DNA of 64,000 nt from Nocardia transvalensis NBRC 15921 (GCF_000308875.1 NZ_BAGL01000085.1:1-64000); one strand, 5' to 3'. Positions 25,689 through 35,520 are shown, counted from the stretch's first letter. Numbers and translations are program-made. The notes: generated by a model not told the origin, from the sequence alone.

Positions 25689-26315
25689 ATGGGTTCGGAT
25701 TCTGCGGTGCGGCCGCGGCAGCGTGCGCAACATCTCGGGCCCGAACGGCGCCGGCCCCAGGTGCTCGACGCCGCCCTGCGCATAGCCGTCGAGGACGGTA
25801 TCGCGGCCATCACCGTCGCCGCCGTCGCCGAACGCCTGAACGTCACCCGCCCGGTCGTGTACGCCTGCTACGCCGACCGGGTGGAACTCATCGACGCGCT
25901 GCTCCAGCGCGAGGAGTCCTACCTGCTGAGCGGCATCGTGGACGCCCTCCCTCGGCGCCGCGTCGAGGCCGACGAGGAGGTGTTCGTCGAGGGTTTCCGC
26001 GCGCTGCTCGAGACCGTCGCCGCCCGCCCCGACACGTGGAAGTTGCTGTACGGCAACCCCGATCCCGCCGTGGCGGGCTCCTTCGGCCGCGGCCGGCGGC
26101 TCGCGGTGGAGCGCTGCACCCGCCGCCTGCGCCCCACCCTCCACGCCTGGGGCACCGCCGACGCCGAGCGCAAACTCCCCGCCCTGGTCGAGCTGTGGGT
26201 CTCCGCCGGTGAGGGCGCGGTGCGCACCCTCCTCTCGGGCGACAGCACATGGGACCCCCAGGACCTCGGGGCCTTTATCGGCGCGGCGGTGTATCGGGCC
26301 TTGCGGGAGGCATAG
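25689..26315 (+). CDS. TetR/AcrR-family transcriptional regulator, 208 aa
   Basis: The N-terminal DNA-binding domain is clear: RRRPQVLDAALRIAVEDGIA, then the helix-turn-helix AVAERLNVTRPVVYACYADR, in which the usual LYYHFxxK recognition end is replaced by VYACYADR. The ligand domain is short and unassigned. The frame extends far upstream in sequence antisense to the acyl-CoA dehydrogenase gene; ATG 25689 is the first sensible start, without a visible ribosome site, so translation may be leaderless. Divergent from the acyl-CoA dehydrogenase, which it probably controls. The stop codon touches repeat copy f. Confidence 0.85.
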   Translation: MGSDSAVRPRQRAQHLGPERRRPQVLDAALRIAVEDGIAAITVAAVAERLNVTRPVVYACYADRVELIDALLQREESYLLSGIVDALPRRRVEADEEVFVEGFRALLETVAARPDTWKLLYGNPDPAVAGSFGRGRRLAVERCTRRLRPTLHAWGTADAERKLPALVELWVSAGEGAVRTLLSGDSTWDPQDLGAFIGAAVYRALREA

Positions 26316-26502
26316 TTCCCGGCCAAAAACGTGCCGGGAAACGAAGAGGGGGCACGCGGGAAACGAAGAGGGGGCACGCGGGAGACGAAGAGGGGCACGC
26401 GGGAGACGAAGAGGGGCACGCGGGAAACGACGAGGGGCACGCCGGGCGTTGAAAGGCTGGTCAGACGCCACCCCCTTGTTTCCGGCATGCTTTTGGCCGG
26501 AA
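26316..26502. repeat. Dispersed palindromic repeat, copy f (CCC arm, satellite, TCC arm)
   Basis: Arms at 26316-26340 (TTCCCGGC, loop CAAAAACGT, GCCGGGAA) and 26480-26502 (TTCCGGC, loop ATGCTTTTG, GCCGGAA), outward-facing and 139 bases apart. The first arm begins on the base after the TetR stop codon. Same arrangement as copy e read on the other strand. Confidence 0.92.
26331..26451. repeat. Tandem 21-22 bp satellite inside repeat copy f
   Basis: Units start at 26331, 26353, 26375, 26396, 26417 and 26438 (lengths 22, 22, 21, 21, 21 and a partial). Each is CACGCGGGAAACGAAGAGGG with small changes. The first unit is the distal half of the CCC arm plus GAAGAGGGGG. Units 2-5 have a single C where the arm has CC, so they were copied from each other rather than from the arm. 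Confidence 0.9.
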
Positions 26503-26593
26503 TCCCGCTTTGAAGCCCACCCCCTGGACAATCCGCCTAGCTACCATGGGGATGTAGCGACGATCCGACCAGATGTCCGGCGAAAGGCCGATC

Positions 26594-27802
26594 ATGGCGT
26601 TCTATCGGCAGGTGGGGGCGGTTCCGCCCAAGCGGCACACTCAGCATCGCGACGAGCGGGGCGGGCTCTACTACGAGGAGCTGATGGGTGAGGAGGGCTT
26701 CTCCGGCGACTCCTCGCTGCTGTATCACCGCGGACTGCCGCCGGCGCTCGTCGACTCCACGATCTGGACGCCGCCGAATCAGCGCACCGTCCCCAATCAT
26801 CCACTGCGCCACCGCCACCTGCGGCTACACGAGCTGTTCCCGGGCGACACCCCGGCCGATACCGACGTGGTCACCGGCCGTCGGCTGATCCTCGGCAACG
26901 ACGACGTCCGGATCTCCTATGTCGTCGCGCGACGCGAATCGCCCTTGTACCGCAACGCGATCGGCGACGAGCTGGTGTACATCGAATCCGGCTCGGGCAC
27001 CGTCGACACCGTCTTCGGCCCGCTGCCCTTCCGGCAGGGCGACCAGGTCCTGCTCCCCCGCGCGACCACGCACCGCTGGCGGCCCGAGGGCGCCCAGCCG
27101 GTGCGCGCCTACGCGATCGAGGCCACCGGCCATATCGTGCCGCCGAAGCGATATCTGTCGAAATACGGTCAGTTCCTGGAGAATTCGCCCTACTGCGAGC
27201 GAGACCTGCACGGCCCGGCCGAAGTGCGGCAGGAGGAGGGCACCGAGGTCGAGGTCCTGGTCAAACATCGGCCCGGCCCCGAAATCGTCGGCACCCGAAT
27301 GGTTTACGCCTCCCACCCCTTCGATGTCGTCGGCTGGGACGGGTACCTGTACCCCTACACGTTCAATATCGAGAACTTCGAGCCGATCACGGGCCGGGTG
27401 CACCAGCCGCCGCCGGTCCATCAGGCATTCGAGGGCTCCAATTTCGTGGTGTGCGATTTCGTCCCCCGCAAGGTGGACTATCACCCGCTGTCCATTCCGG
27501 TGCCCTATTACCACTCCAATGTCGACTCCGACGAGATCCTCTTCTACTGCGGCGGAAATTACGAGGCGCGCAGGGGTTCCGGCATCGGCCAGGGCTCGGT
27601 GTCGGTCCATCCGGGCGGCTACGCGCACGGCCCGCAACCCGGCGCCTACGAGCGCAGCATCGGCGTGGAGTTCTTCGACGAACTCGCGGTCATGGTGGAC
27701 ACCTTCCGCCCGCTCGGGCTCGGTGAGGGCGCACTGGCCTGCGAGGATCCGAATTACGCGTGGACGTGGTCGGGGCGCGGCCCGGCGGCCGAGCAGGCGT
27801 GA
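26594..27802 (+). CDS. hmgA: Homogentisate 1,2-dioxygenase, 402 aa
   Basis: Opens the aromatic ring of homogentisate in tyrosine/phenylalanine breakdown, giving maleylacetoacetate. Cupin fold with likely iron ligands His307 and Glu314 (YYHSNVDSDEILFYCGG) and His345 (YAHGPQPGAYE). Other family blocks: FEPITGRVHQPPPVHQAFEG and FVVCDFVPRKVDYHPLSIPVPY. Shorter than eukaryotic enzymes (about 440) but normal for actinobacteria. Start ATG 26594 follows AAAGG at six bases; ATG 26573 has no ribosome site. No other homogentisate-pathway gene is adjacent, so this step is encoded apart from the rest. It precedes the TPP riboswitch by about 70 bp. Confidence 0.88.
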   Translation: MAFYRQVGAVPPKRHTQHRDERGGLYYEELMGEEGFSGDSSLLYHRGLPPALVDSTIWTPPNQRTVPNHPLRHRHLRLHELFPGDTPADTDVVTGRRLILGNDDVRISYVVARRESPLYRNAIGDELVYIESGSGTVDTVFGPLPFRQGDQVLLPRATTHRWRPEGAQPVRAYAIEATGHIVPPKRYLSKYGQFLENSPYCERDLHGPAEVRQEEGTEVEVLVKHRPGPEIVGTRMVYASHPFDVVGWDGYLYPYTFNIENFEPITGRVHQPPPVHQAFEGSNFVVCDFVPRKVDYHPLSIPVPYYHSNVDSDEILFYCGGNYEARRGSGIGQGSVSVHPGGYAHGPQPGAYERSIGVEFFDELAVMVDTFRPLGLGEGALACEDPNYAWTWSGRGPAAEQA

Positions 27803-27873
27803 ACGCCATCTTCACCGTCCCCTGACGGATACCGCCGACGGCATGTACCCTCGGCCGAGGACAACTGCACATG

Positions 27874-27978
27874 CCTACGGGGGCTCGCACCAGCGGGCTG
27901 AGAGGACGGCTAGCCCATTCGGGCGATTCAGGGCCGTCGACCGTTCGAACCTGACCGGATAATGCCGGCGTAGGGAGG
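27874..27978 (+). promoter_or_regulatory. TPP riboswitch (THI box) controlling thiC
   Basis: The conserved core is present: GCGGGCTGAGAGG (27893-27905) and the GAACCTGACCGGATAATGCCG block near 27947-27968. P1 is CCTACG (27874-27879) paired with CGTAGG (27969-27974). The thiC ribosome site GGGAGG (27973-27978) overlaps the last two bases of the P1 strand, and ATG follows seven bases later. Thiamine pyrophosphate binding closes P1 and should hide the ribosome site, so control is probably at translation initiation; there is no terminator hairpin between riboswitch and gene. Confidence 0.95.
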
Positions 27979-27985
27979 ATCTTCA

Positions 27986-29659
<1,674 letters not shown>

Positions 29660-29668
29660 GCGTCCCGA

Positions 29669-29715
29669 CGACCCCCCCGATCGCGGAACGGCTTCCGTCA
29701 TCCTCGCGGGGGTCG
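29669..29715. terminator. Nested hairpin between convergent thiC and TetR genes
   Basis: CGACCCCC (29669-29676) pairs with GGGGGTCG (29708-29715), enclosing a second small hairpin GGAA-CGGC-TTCC (29685-29696). There is no T-run on either side. Its place between two convergent genes suggests a bidirectional transcription end. Confidence 0.4.
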
Positions 29716-29769
29716 GGGTCCCGCCTGGCCCCGGCCTCCGCCTGGACGGCGGCCGCGGTCCGCGATCGG

Positions 29770-30417
29770 TCAGCCGCGCGGCCGCCAGCGCTCCGCGAAT
29801 TCGTTCGGTTGCGGTGGCGGGCCGGGCAATTCGCCCTCGGCCGCCAGCCCGTCGATCAGCAATGTCAGTACGCGGCGGCGCAATTGGGCGGTGCGTTCCG
29901 GATCGGGCAGCGAGATCGCGGCGCACGATTCCAGGATCAGGCCGAGATCCGGCGTGCCGACGCCGGTGCGCAGCCGGCCGGAGGCGCGGGCGCGGCGCAG
30001 GATCTCCTCGTTCAGCACGCCCGACTGCTGCACCTCGGGCAGGATCGACTCGTCCGGGGTGAAGGTGCCCGCGAGCCGCACGGTGAGCGAGTGCACGTCG
30101 GCGTCGACCACCCGGTGCAGGAAGTCGACCAGCACCTCCCAGTCGTCCGACAGCTCCAGCGCGGCGCGCGCCTCTTCGTTGTAGCGGCGCAGCCCGTCGT
30201 AGCAGAGCGTCCGCAGCAGCGTCTCCTTACTCGAATAGCGGCGGTAGAGCGCGCTGATCCCGACACCGGCCCGCTCCGCGACGGCCGAGATCGGGGCGCT
30301 CGCGTCGGCGAGGAATACCGCGCGGGCGGCGTCGAGAATGATCCCGTCGTTGCGGGCGGCCTGGGCCTTGCGGCCGGGCAACGGCCTGGGCGCGGGGGTG
30401 TCGGCTGTCTGCGGCAT
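29770..30417 (-). CDS. TetR/AcrR-family transcriptional regulator, 215 aa
   Basis: N-terminal domain: RKAQAARNDGIILDAARAVFL, then AISAVAERAGVGISALYRRYSSKETLL-type helix-turn-helix (PISAVAERAGVGISALYRRY). The C-terminal half resembles the TetR_C_33-like ligand domains of actinobacteria and carries no obvious metal site. It is divergent from thiD, with a 101 bp gap containing a palindrome. Because it separates thiC and thiD, it may control thiD and itself, but TetR control of thiamine genes is not established, so the ligand is unknown. The ATG 30417 follows a proline/alanine-rich lead typical of the subfamily. Confidence 0.85.
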   Translation of the reverse strand: MPQTADTPAPRPLPGRKAQAARNDGIILDAARAVFLADASAPISAVAERAGVGISALYRRYSSKETLLRTLCYDGLRRYNEEARAALELSDDWEVLVDFLHRVVDADVHSLTVRLAGTFTPDESILPEVQQSGVLNEEILRRARASGRLRTGVGTPDLGLILESCAAISLPDPERTAQLRRRVLTLLIDGLAAEGELPGPPPQPNEFAERWRPRG

Positions 30418-30437
30418 GAACCCAGGCTAGCACTTGA

Positions 30438-30453
30438 AACGGAACAATCCGTT
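30438..30453. promoter_or_regulatory. Palindrome between TetR gene and thiD, candidate operator
   Basis: AACGGA-ACAA-TCCGTT is a perfect 6 bp inverted repeat 20 bp upstream of the TetR start and 65 bp upstream of thiD. GTTC half-site-like repeats follow at 30451-30459. The position fits autorepression and control of thiD. Confidence 0.5.
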
Positions 30454-30518
30454 CTGTTCACTGAAAGGGGCTCGGACATCGATCGCCGGGCCGAACCACC
30501 GAATCGTAGGGTTGTCTC

Positions 30519-31367
30519 GTGAAACTGCTGCCATTGCCGTCCGACGGCCGGACGCCGGTCCGCGTGCTCACCATCGCCGGAACCGACTCCGGCGGCGGCG
30601 CGGGAATTCAGGCCGATACCCGCACCATGGCCCTGCTGGGGGTGCACGCATGCGTCGCGGTGGCGGCGGTGACCGTACAGAATTCGGTGGGCGTCAGCGG
30701 TTTTCACGAGATCCCGCCGCAGACGGTCGCCGATCAGGTGCGGGTCGTGGCCGCCGATATCGGCATCGGGGCGGCCAAGACCGGAATGCTGGCCTCGACC
30801 GCGATCATCGAGGCGGTCGCGGCGGCGTGCGGGGAGACCGGCATCGGGCAGCACGGGGCGATCCCGCTGGTGGTGGATCCCGTGGCGGCCTCGATGCACG
30901 GTGATCCGCTGCTGCACGATTCGGCGCTGGACGCGCTGCGGCAGACGCTGATCCCGCTGGCCACGGTCGTCACTCCCAATCTGGACGAGGTGCGGCTGCT
31001 CACCGGCATCGATGTGACCGACGACCGCACCGGTCGCAAGGCCGCCGAGGCGCTGCACGCGCTGGGCCCGCGGTGGGCGATCGTGAAGGGCGGGCACCTG
31101 CGGTCCTCCGATTTCAGCACCGATCTGCTGTTCGACGGCGAGCGGTTCCACGAACTGTCCGCGCCGCGCATCGATACCGGCGACGACCACGGCGGGGGTG
31201 ACACGCTGGCCGCCGCCACCGCATGCGCGCTCGCGCACGGGTACGAGGTCCCGGACGCGATCGCCTTCGCCAAGGAGTGGACCACCCGTTGCCTGAAGGC
31301 CGCCTATCCGCTGGGCGCCGGCCACGGGCCGGTGTCGCCGCTGTGGCGGCTCTCGGAGAAGTGGTGA
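30519..31367 (+). CDS. thiD: Bifunctional HMP kinase/HMP-phosphate kinase ThiD, 282 aa
   Basis: Phosphorylates hydroxymethylpyrimidine twice to the pyrophosphate used by ThiE. Ribokinase-like fold: IAGTDSGGGAGIQADTRTM at the N-terminus (substrate site), KTGMLAS, VVDPVAASMHG, TPNLDEVRLLTG, and the anion hole near the C-terminus, HGGGDTLAAATACALAHG. The usual GTGCT of the anion-hole loop reads HGGGDT here, with the catalytic Asp kept. Start GTG 30519 has TAGGG at seven bases. No riboswitch precedes it, unlike thiC. Confidence 0.92.
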   Translation: MKLLPLPSDGRTPVRVLTIAGTDSGGGAGIQADTRTMALLGVHACVAVAAVTVQNSVGVSGFHEIPPQTVADQVRVVAADIGIGAAKTGMLASTAIIEAVAAACGETGIGQHGAIPLVVDPVAASMHGDPLLHDSALDALRQTLIPLATVVTPNLDEVRLLTGIDVTDDRTGRKAAEALHALGPRWAIVKGGHLRSSDFSTDLLFDGERFHELSAPRIDTGDDHGGGDTLAAATACALAHGYEVPDAIAFAKEWTTRCLKAAYPLGAGHGPVSPLWRLSEKW

Positions 31368-31403
31368 CAGTAGCTGTCCTAACCGCCCGGCAGACTCTTC
31401 CTC

Positions 31404-31901
31404 ATGAGCGAGAACAAGACGACCACCGAGCACACCGTCACCTCCTACGACGACCCGGACGCGCCGTGGAACCAGCAGTACTCCGAAGCCGAGATGGCGA
31501 ACTGGAACGGCGGCGTCGTCGAGGAGTTCCGCGCGAACGGCGGCAAGGTCGGCGGCGCGTACGAGGGCGGCACGCTGCTGCTGCTCACCACCACCGGCGC
31601 CAAGAGCGGGAAGAAGCATCTGGTCCCGCTCGGCGCGCTGTACCGGGGCGACGTCATGTACGTGAGTTCCTTCATCGAGGACCGGTATCCGGCCTGGTGG
31701 TACAACATCAAGGCCGATCCGCGGGTCACGATCGAACTGGGCGACAAGACCTACGCCGCGCGCGGCCGGGTGCTGGAGGGCGCGGAGTACGACGAGTTCG
31801 CGGAGTGGGCGCTGGCAAATAATCCGTTGCTCGCGGACTACCAGTCCAAGGTCGAACGGCCGCTTCCTCTGGTCACCCTGGAACTCGGCGAGCCGATCTG
31901 A
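31404..31901 (+). CDS. F420-dependent nitroreductase-family (Ddn-like) oxidoreductase, 165 aa
   Basis: Deazaflavin (F420)-binding split-barrel protein of the DUF385/Ddn family. The signature LLLTTTGAKSGKKHLVPLGALYRGD binds the cofactor; YPAWWYNIKADPRVTIELGDK is the second conserved block. Such enzymes reduce quinones or xenobiotics in actinobacteria, which make F420. It stands 36 bp after thiD on the same strand but has no functional link to thiamine. Substrate unknown. Confidence 0.9.
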   Translation: MSENKTTTEHTVTSYDDPDAPWNQQYSEAEMANWNGGVVEEFRANGGKVGGAYEGGTLLLLTTTGAKSGKKHLVPLGALYRGDVMYVSSFIEDRYPAWWYNIKADPRVTIELGDKTYAARGRVLEGAEYDEFAEWALANNPLLADYQSKVERPLPLVTLELGEPI

Positions 31902-31973
31902 TTCGCGCCGCTCCCAGGAAGTTCCCAGCCTGGCCGCAGCCCCGCCGCAGGGTGATCGTCGATCTTCGATGTC

Positions 31974-33251
31974 ATGACCGACACAGCGACGGCCGCTCCG
32001 GCGGCGGAACCGGCCGGTGCGGTACTGACACCGGTTCTCGACGTGGTGATTCCCGTCTACAACGAGGAGCGCGATCTCGGGGTGTGCGTGCGGCGGCTGC
32101 ACGCCTTCCTGAGCGCCGGCTTCCCGTTCTCGGCGCGAATCACGATCGCCGACAACGCTTCCACCGACAGCACCCTCGAGGTCGCCCGTCTGCTGGCGGA
32201 CGAACTCGAGGACGTGCGGGTGGTGCATCTGGACCGGAAGGGTCGGGGCCGGGCGCTGCGGGCGGTGTGGGAGGCGTCGGACGCGCAGGTCGTCGCCTAT
32301 ATGGATGTGGATCTGTCGACGGATCTCAACGCGGTGCTGCCGCTGGTCGCGCCGCTGGTGTCGGGGCATTCGGATCTGGCGATCGGGACCCGGCTGGCGA
32401 AGTCGTCGCGGGTCGTGCGCGGCCCGAAGCGGGAGTTCATCTCGCGCTGCTACAACCTGATCCTGAAGGCGTCGTTGCAGGCGCGGTTCTCCGATGCCCA
32501 GTGTGGGTTCAAGGCGATGCGCACCGATGTGGCGCGGCGGGTGCTGCCGCTGGTGCAGGACGGGGAGTGGTTCTTCGACACCGAGTTGCTGGTGATCGCG
32601 GAGCGGGCCGGGTTGCGTATTCACGAGGTGCCGGTCGACTGGATCGATGATCCGGACAGCCGGGTCGATATCGTCGACACCGCGCGCAAGGACCTGCTCG
32701 GGGTGTGGCGCGTCGGGCGCGGCCTGGCCACCGGTGCACTGCCCATCAACGAGTTGCGTGCGGCGATCGGGCGCGAACCGCTGGTGGACGGCGTCCCGCT
32801 GGGCATGGTCGGCCAGCTGGTTCGGTTCGGCATCATCGGCGTGGCCTCCACGCTGGCCTACATGGTGCTGTACGTCGGGCTGCAAGCCGTCGTGGGCGCG
32901 CAGGCGGCGAACTTCCTGGCGCTGCTGCTCACCGCGATCGCCAATACCGCCGCCAACCGGGCCTTCACCTTCGGCGTACGCGGGTCGAGTTCGGTTGTCT
33001 CGCACCACTTCCAGGGACTGCTCATCTTCGGCTTCGCCTGGGTGCTGACCAGCGGTTCGCTGTTCTCGCTGCACCGGTGGGCGCCGGACGCCCCGGTCCA
33101 GCTGGAATTGTTCGTGCTCGTGGTGGCCAATGCGGTGGCTACGCTGACCCGGTTCGTCGGGCTGCGCTGGGTATTCCGCAACGCCACCGGACACGACGAT
33201 CCGGCATCGGAAACGCTGGCGCCTCAGACTGTTTCGGGAGTTGATCGATGA
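31974..33251 (+). CDS. Family 2 glycosyltransferase fused to GtrA-like membrane domain, 425 aa
   Basis: Residues about 20-260 are a GT-A fold glycosyltransferase related to dolichyl/polyprenyl-phosphate glucosyl- or mannosyltransferases: VVIPVYNEERDLG, ADNASTDSTL, MDVDLSTDLNAVLP (DxD), GTRLAKSSRV and DAQCGFKAMR. Residues about 285-400 are a four-helix GtrA domain (VRFGIIGVASTLAYMVLYVG). It should load a sugar onto polyprenyl phosphate and help move the lipid-linked sugar outwards. The next gene overlaps by ATGA and encodes a glycosyltransferase that would use such a donor. Confidence 0.9.
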   Translation: MTDTATAAPAAEPAGAVLTPVLDVVIPVYNEERDLGVCVRRLHAFLSAGFPFSARITIADNASTDSTLEVARLLADELEDVRVVHLDRKGRGRALRAVWEASDAQVVAYMDVDLSTDLNAVLPLVAPLVSGHSDLAIGTRLAKSSRVVRGPKREFISRCYNLILKASLQARFSDAQCGFKAMRTDVARRVLPLVQDGEWFFDTELLVIAERAGLRIHEVPVDWIDDPDSRVDIVDTARKDLLGVWRVGRGLATGALPINELRAAIGREPLVDGVPLGMVGQLVRFGIIGVASTLAYMVLYVGLQAVVGAQAANFLALLLTAIANTAANRAFTFGVRGSSSVVSHHFQGLLIFGFAWVLTSGSLFSLHRWAPDAPVQLELFVLVVANAVATLTRFVGLRWVFRNATGHDDPASETLAPQTVSGVDR

Positions 33252-35449
33252 CGGCGACCCTCGCCGCCCCCGCGGCGCCGCTCGCGGTGCCCGCCCCTAC
33301 CCGCCGCCGCTGGGAGTTCGTGGCGCTCGCTGTCCTGCTGATCGGAACAGCGGCCGCCTATCTGTGCAATCTGAACGCGAGCGGGTGGGGAAACTCCTTC
33401 TATTCCGCGGCGGCGCAGGCCGGTTCGGTGTCGTGGAAGGCGTTCTTCTTCGGGTCGTCCGATGCCGCCAACTCGATCACCGTGGACAAGACGCCGGCCT
33501 CGCTGTGGCCGATGGCGCTGTCGGTCCGGCTGTTCGGGCTGTCGACCTTCAGCCTGCTGCTGCCCGAGGTACTGATGGGCGTGGGCACGGTGGCGCTGCT
33601 GTGGGCGACCGTGCGCCGGAACTTCGGGGCGGCGGCGGGACTGATCGCGGGCCTGGTTCTCGCGGTGACTCCCGTTGCGGCGCTGATGTTCCGGTTCAAC
33701 AACCCGGACGCGCTGCTGGTGCTGATGATGGTGGCGGCAGTGTGGGCGATGACGCGAGCGCTCGAGGACGGCCGCTGGCGGTGGCTCGTGCTGTGCGGGT
33801 TGTTCGTCGGATTCGGTTTCCTGGCCAAGCAATTGCAGGTGCTGCTGGTGGTGCCCGCGCTGGCGCTGGCCTACCTGATCGCCGGCCCGCCGCGGCTGGG
33901 CACGCGGATCCTGCAATTGCTCGCGGCGGCCGCCGGATTGGTGGTCGGCGCCGGCTGGTGGGTACTCGTCGCCGAGTTGTGGCCCGCGGGATCGAGGCCG
34001 TATTTCGGTGGCTCCCAGAACAATTCGATCATGGAGCTGACCCTCGGCTACAACGGGCTGGGCCGCCTGAACGGGGACGAGCGCGGCAGCGTCGGGCCCG
34101 GTGGGCAACTACCGGCCGGTGGCCGCGGGTTCTGGGGCGAATCGGGTATCACCCGGATGTTCGACTCCGCGCAGGGCGGGCAGATCGCCTGGCTGATCCC
34201 GGCCGCGCTGGTGCTGCTGGCGGCCGGACTGCTGCTGCGCGGCCGGGCCGCCCGCACCGACGGACAGCGGGCCGCGCTCGTGATCTGGGGCGGCTGGCTG
34301 CTGGTGACGGGCCTGGTGTTCAGCTATATGAAGGGCATCTTCCACCAGTACTACACGGTGGCCCTGGCCCCCGCCGTCGCAGTTCTGGTCGGCGCCGGAG
34401 CGGTCACGCTGTGGCAGCACCGGGACCGCTGGTGGGTGCGGTTCGCCGCCGCCCTCGCGCTGGGCCTCACGGTGGCGACCGCGTGGATGCTGCTGTCGCG
34501 CAGCGCCGATTTCGTCCCGTGGCTGCGCTGGGCCGTCCTGATCACCGGTATCGCGGCCACCATCGCCCTCTTCCTGCCGCTCCCCACCCGCGCGGCCTTC
34601 ACCGCCGCCACAGCCGCAGGCGTGATCGGTCTGGCCGGCCCGGTCGCCTACACCGTCGACACCCTCGCCACCGGCCACGAGGGCGCGATTCCGAGCGCGG
34701 GCCCACGCTCAGGCGGCATGTTCGGCCCCGGCGGCCGCCCACCCGGAAACGCCCGCGGCATGATGTTCGGCGGCCCCGGCATGCCCGCCCAAGACGGCTT
34801 CGCCAAACGCAACGGAGCCAACCCCACCGCCTGCACCCCGACCGGCCAAGGCGTTCCGCCTGCGCCGAACGGTGTGCCAGGTACCAGAAATCAAGGGACA
34901 CCAGGCATTTCACCTCGACAGGGCGGTGCGCCCGGAACAGGGAACGGCACTCCCGGGGCGACCGGTGGCGCTCCCGGAACGGGGAACGGGAGTCCCGGGG
35001 CGGCCGGTGGTGTTCCCGGAATGGGCAACGGCGCTGCGGGGTTCTGTGGTGACGGCGGGCCGGGTGGTTTCCGGGGAGGGCCCGGGAATCTGCTCGGGGC
35101 GAGCCGGCCTACCGAACGGCTGGCGACGATGCTGGAGGAGGATGCCGACGCGTATACGTGGGTGGCGGCGACCATAGGGTCCAACAGCGCGTCGGGGTAT
35201 CAGCTCGCGACCGAGCGGCCGGTCATGCCGATCGGCGGCTTCAACGGCAGCGATCCGTTCCCGACGCTGGACACTTTCCGCGACTACGTCTCCGCCGGAA
35301 AGATCCACTACTTCATCGGCGGCGAGAGGGGCCCCGGCGACAACTCCGCCGACTCCCCCAGCGCCCAGATCACGGCTTGGGTCAAGGAGCACTTCACCGC
35401 CCAGGAAGTCGACGGCGTCACCCTCTACGACCTCACCCAACCCCGCTGA
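33248..35449 (+). CDS. Family 39 (ArnT/PMT-like) membrane glycosyltransferase with glycine-rich insert, 733 aa
   Basis: A GT-C fold enzyme with about twelve membrane helices in residues 20-470; the first outer loop has the acidic motif DKTPASLWPMALSVRL, and ALEDGRWRWLVLCGLFVGFGFLAKQ follows. It should transfer sugar from polyprenyl phosphate on the outer membrane face. Residues about 480-625 form a low-complexity Gly/Pro/Asn-rich stretch with repeats such as GAPGTGNGTPGATG and GVPGMGNG. A compact C-terminal domain follows (LATMLEEDADAYTWVAATIG to the end). The repeats are the least conserved part and look recently expanded. Translationally coupled to the upstream polyprenyl-phosphate sugar transferase. 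Confidence 0.88.
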   Translation: MTATLAAPAAPLAVPAPTRRRWEFVALAVLLIGTAAAYLCNLNASGWGNSFYSAAAQAGSVSWKAFFFGSSDAANSITVDKTPASLWPMALSVRLFGLSTFSLLLPEVLMGVGTVALLWATVRRNFGAAAGLIAGLVLAVTPVAALMFRFNNPDALLVLMMVAAVWAMTRALEDGRWRWLVLCGLFVGFGFLAKQLQVLLVVPALALAYLIAGPPRLGTRILQLLAAAAGLVVGAGWWVLVAELWPAGSRPYFGGSQNNSIMELTLGYNGLGRLNGDERGSVGPGGQLPAGGRGFWGESGITRMFDSAQGGQIAWLIPAALVLLAAGLLLRGRAARTDGQRAALVIWGGWLLVTGLVFSYMKGIFHQYYTVALAPAVAVLVGAGAVTLWQHRDRWWVRFAAALALGLTVATAWMLLSRSADFVPWLRWAVLITGIAATIALFLPLPTRAAFTAATAAGVIGLAGPVAYTVDTLATGHEGAIPSAGPRSGGMFGPGGRPPGNARGMMFGGPGMPAQDGFAKRNGANPTACTPTGQGVPPAPNGVPGTRNQGTPGISPRQGGAPGTGNGTPGATGGAPGTGNGSPGAAGGVPGMGNGAAGFCGDGGPGGFRGGPGNLLGASRPTERLATMLEEDADAYTWVAATIGSNSASGYQLATERPVMPIGGFNGSDPFPTLDTFRDYVSAGKIHYFIGGERGPGDNSADSPSAQITAWVKEHFTAQEVDGVTLYDLTQPR

Positions 35450-35484
35450 CCACCCACGCGACGTTCGGGGTGGCCCGGGTGGTG

Positions 35485-35515
35485 AAAAAAGTGAAGGCCG
35501 CGCTTGCGCGCGGCC
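35485..35515 (-). terminator. Rho-independent terminator of tRNA-Glu
   Basis: On the minus strand GGCCGCGC-GCAA-GCGCGGCC (35515-35496) is followed by TTCACTTTTTT (to 35485). It begins six bases beyond the tRNA 3' end and is a textbook stem plus T-run. The same stem could act on the plus strand after the glycosyltransferase gene, but no T-run follows there. Confidence 0.85.
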
Positions 35516-35520
35516 TGCTG

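Noticed and set aside
26331..26451. CRISPR-like tandem repeats
   Set aside because: Units are 21-22 bp and directly adjacent, with no unique spacers; no cas gene is present. It is a satellite of the palindromic element.
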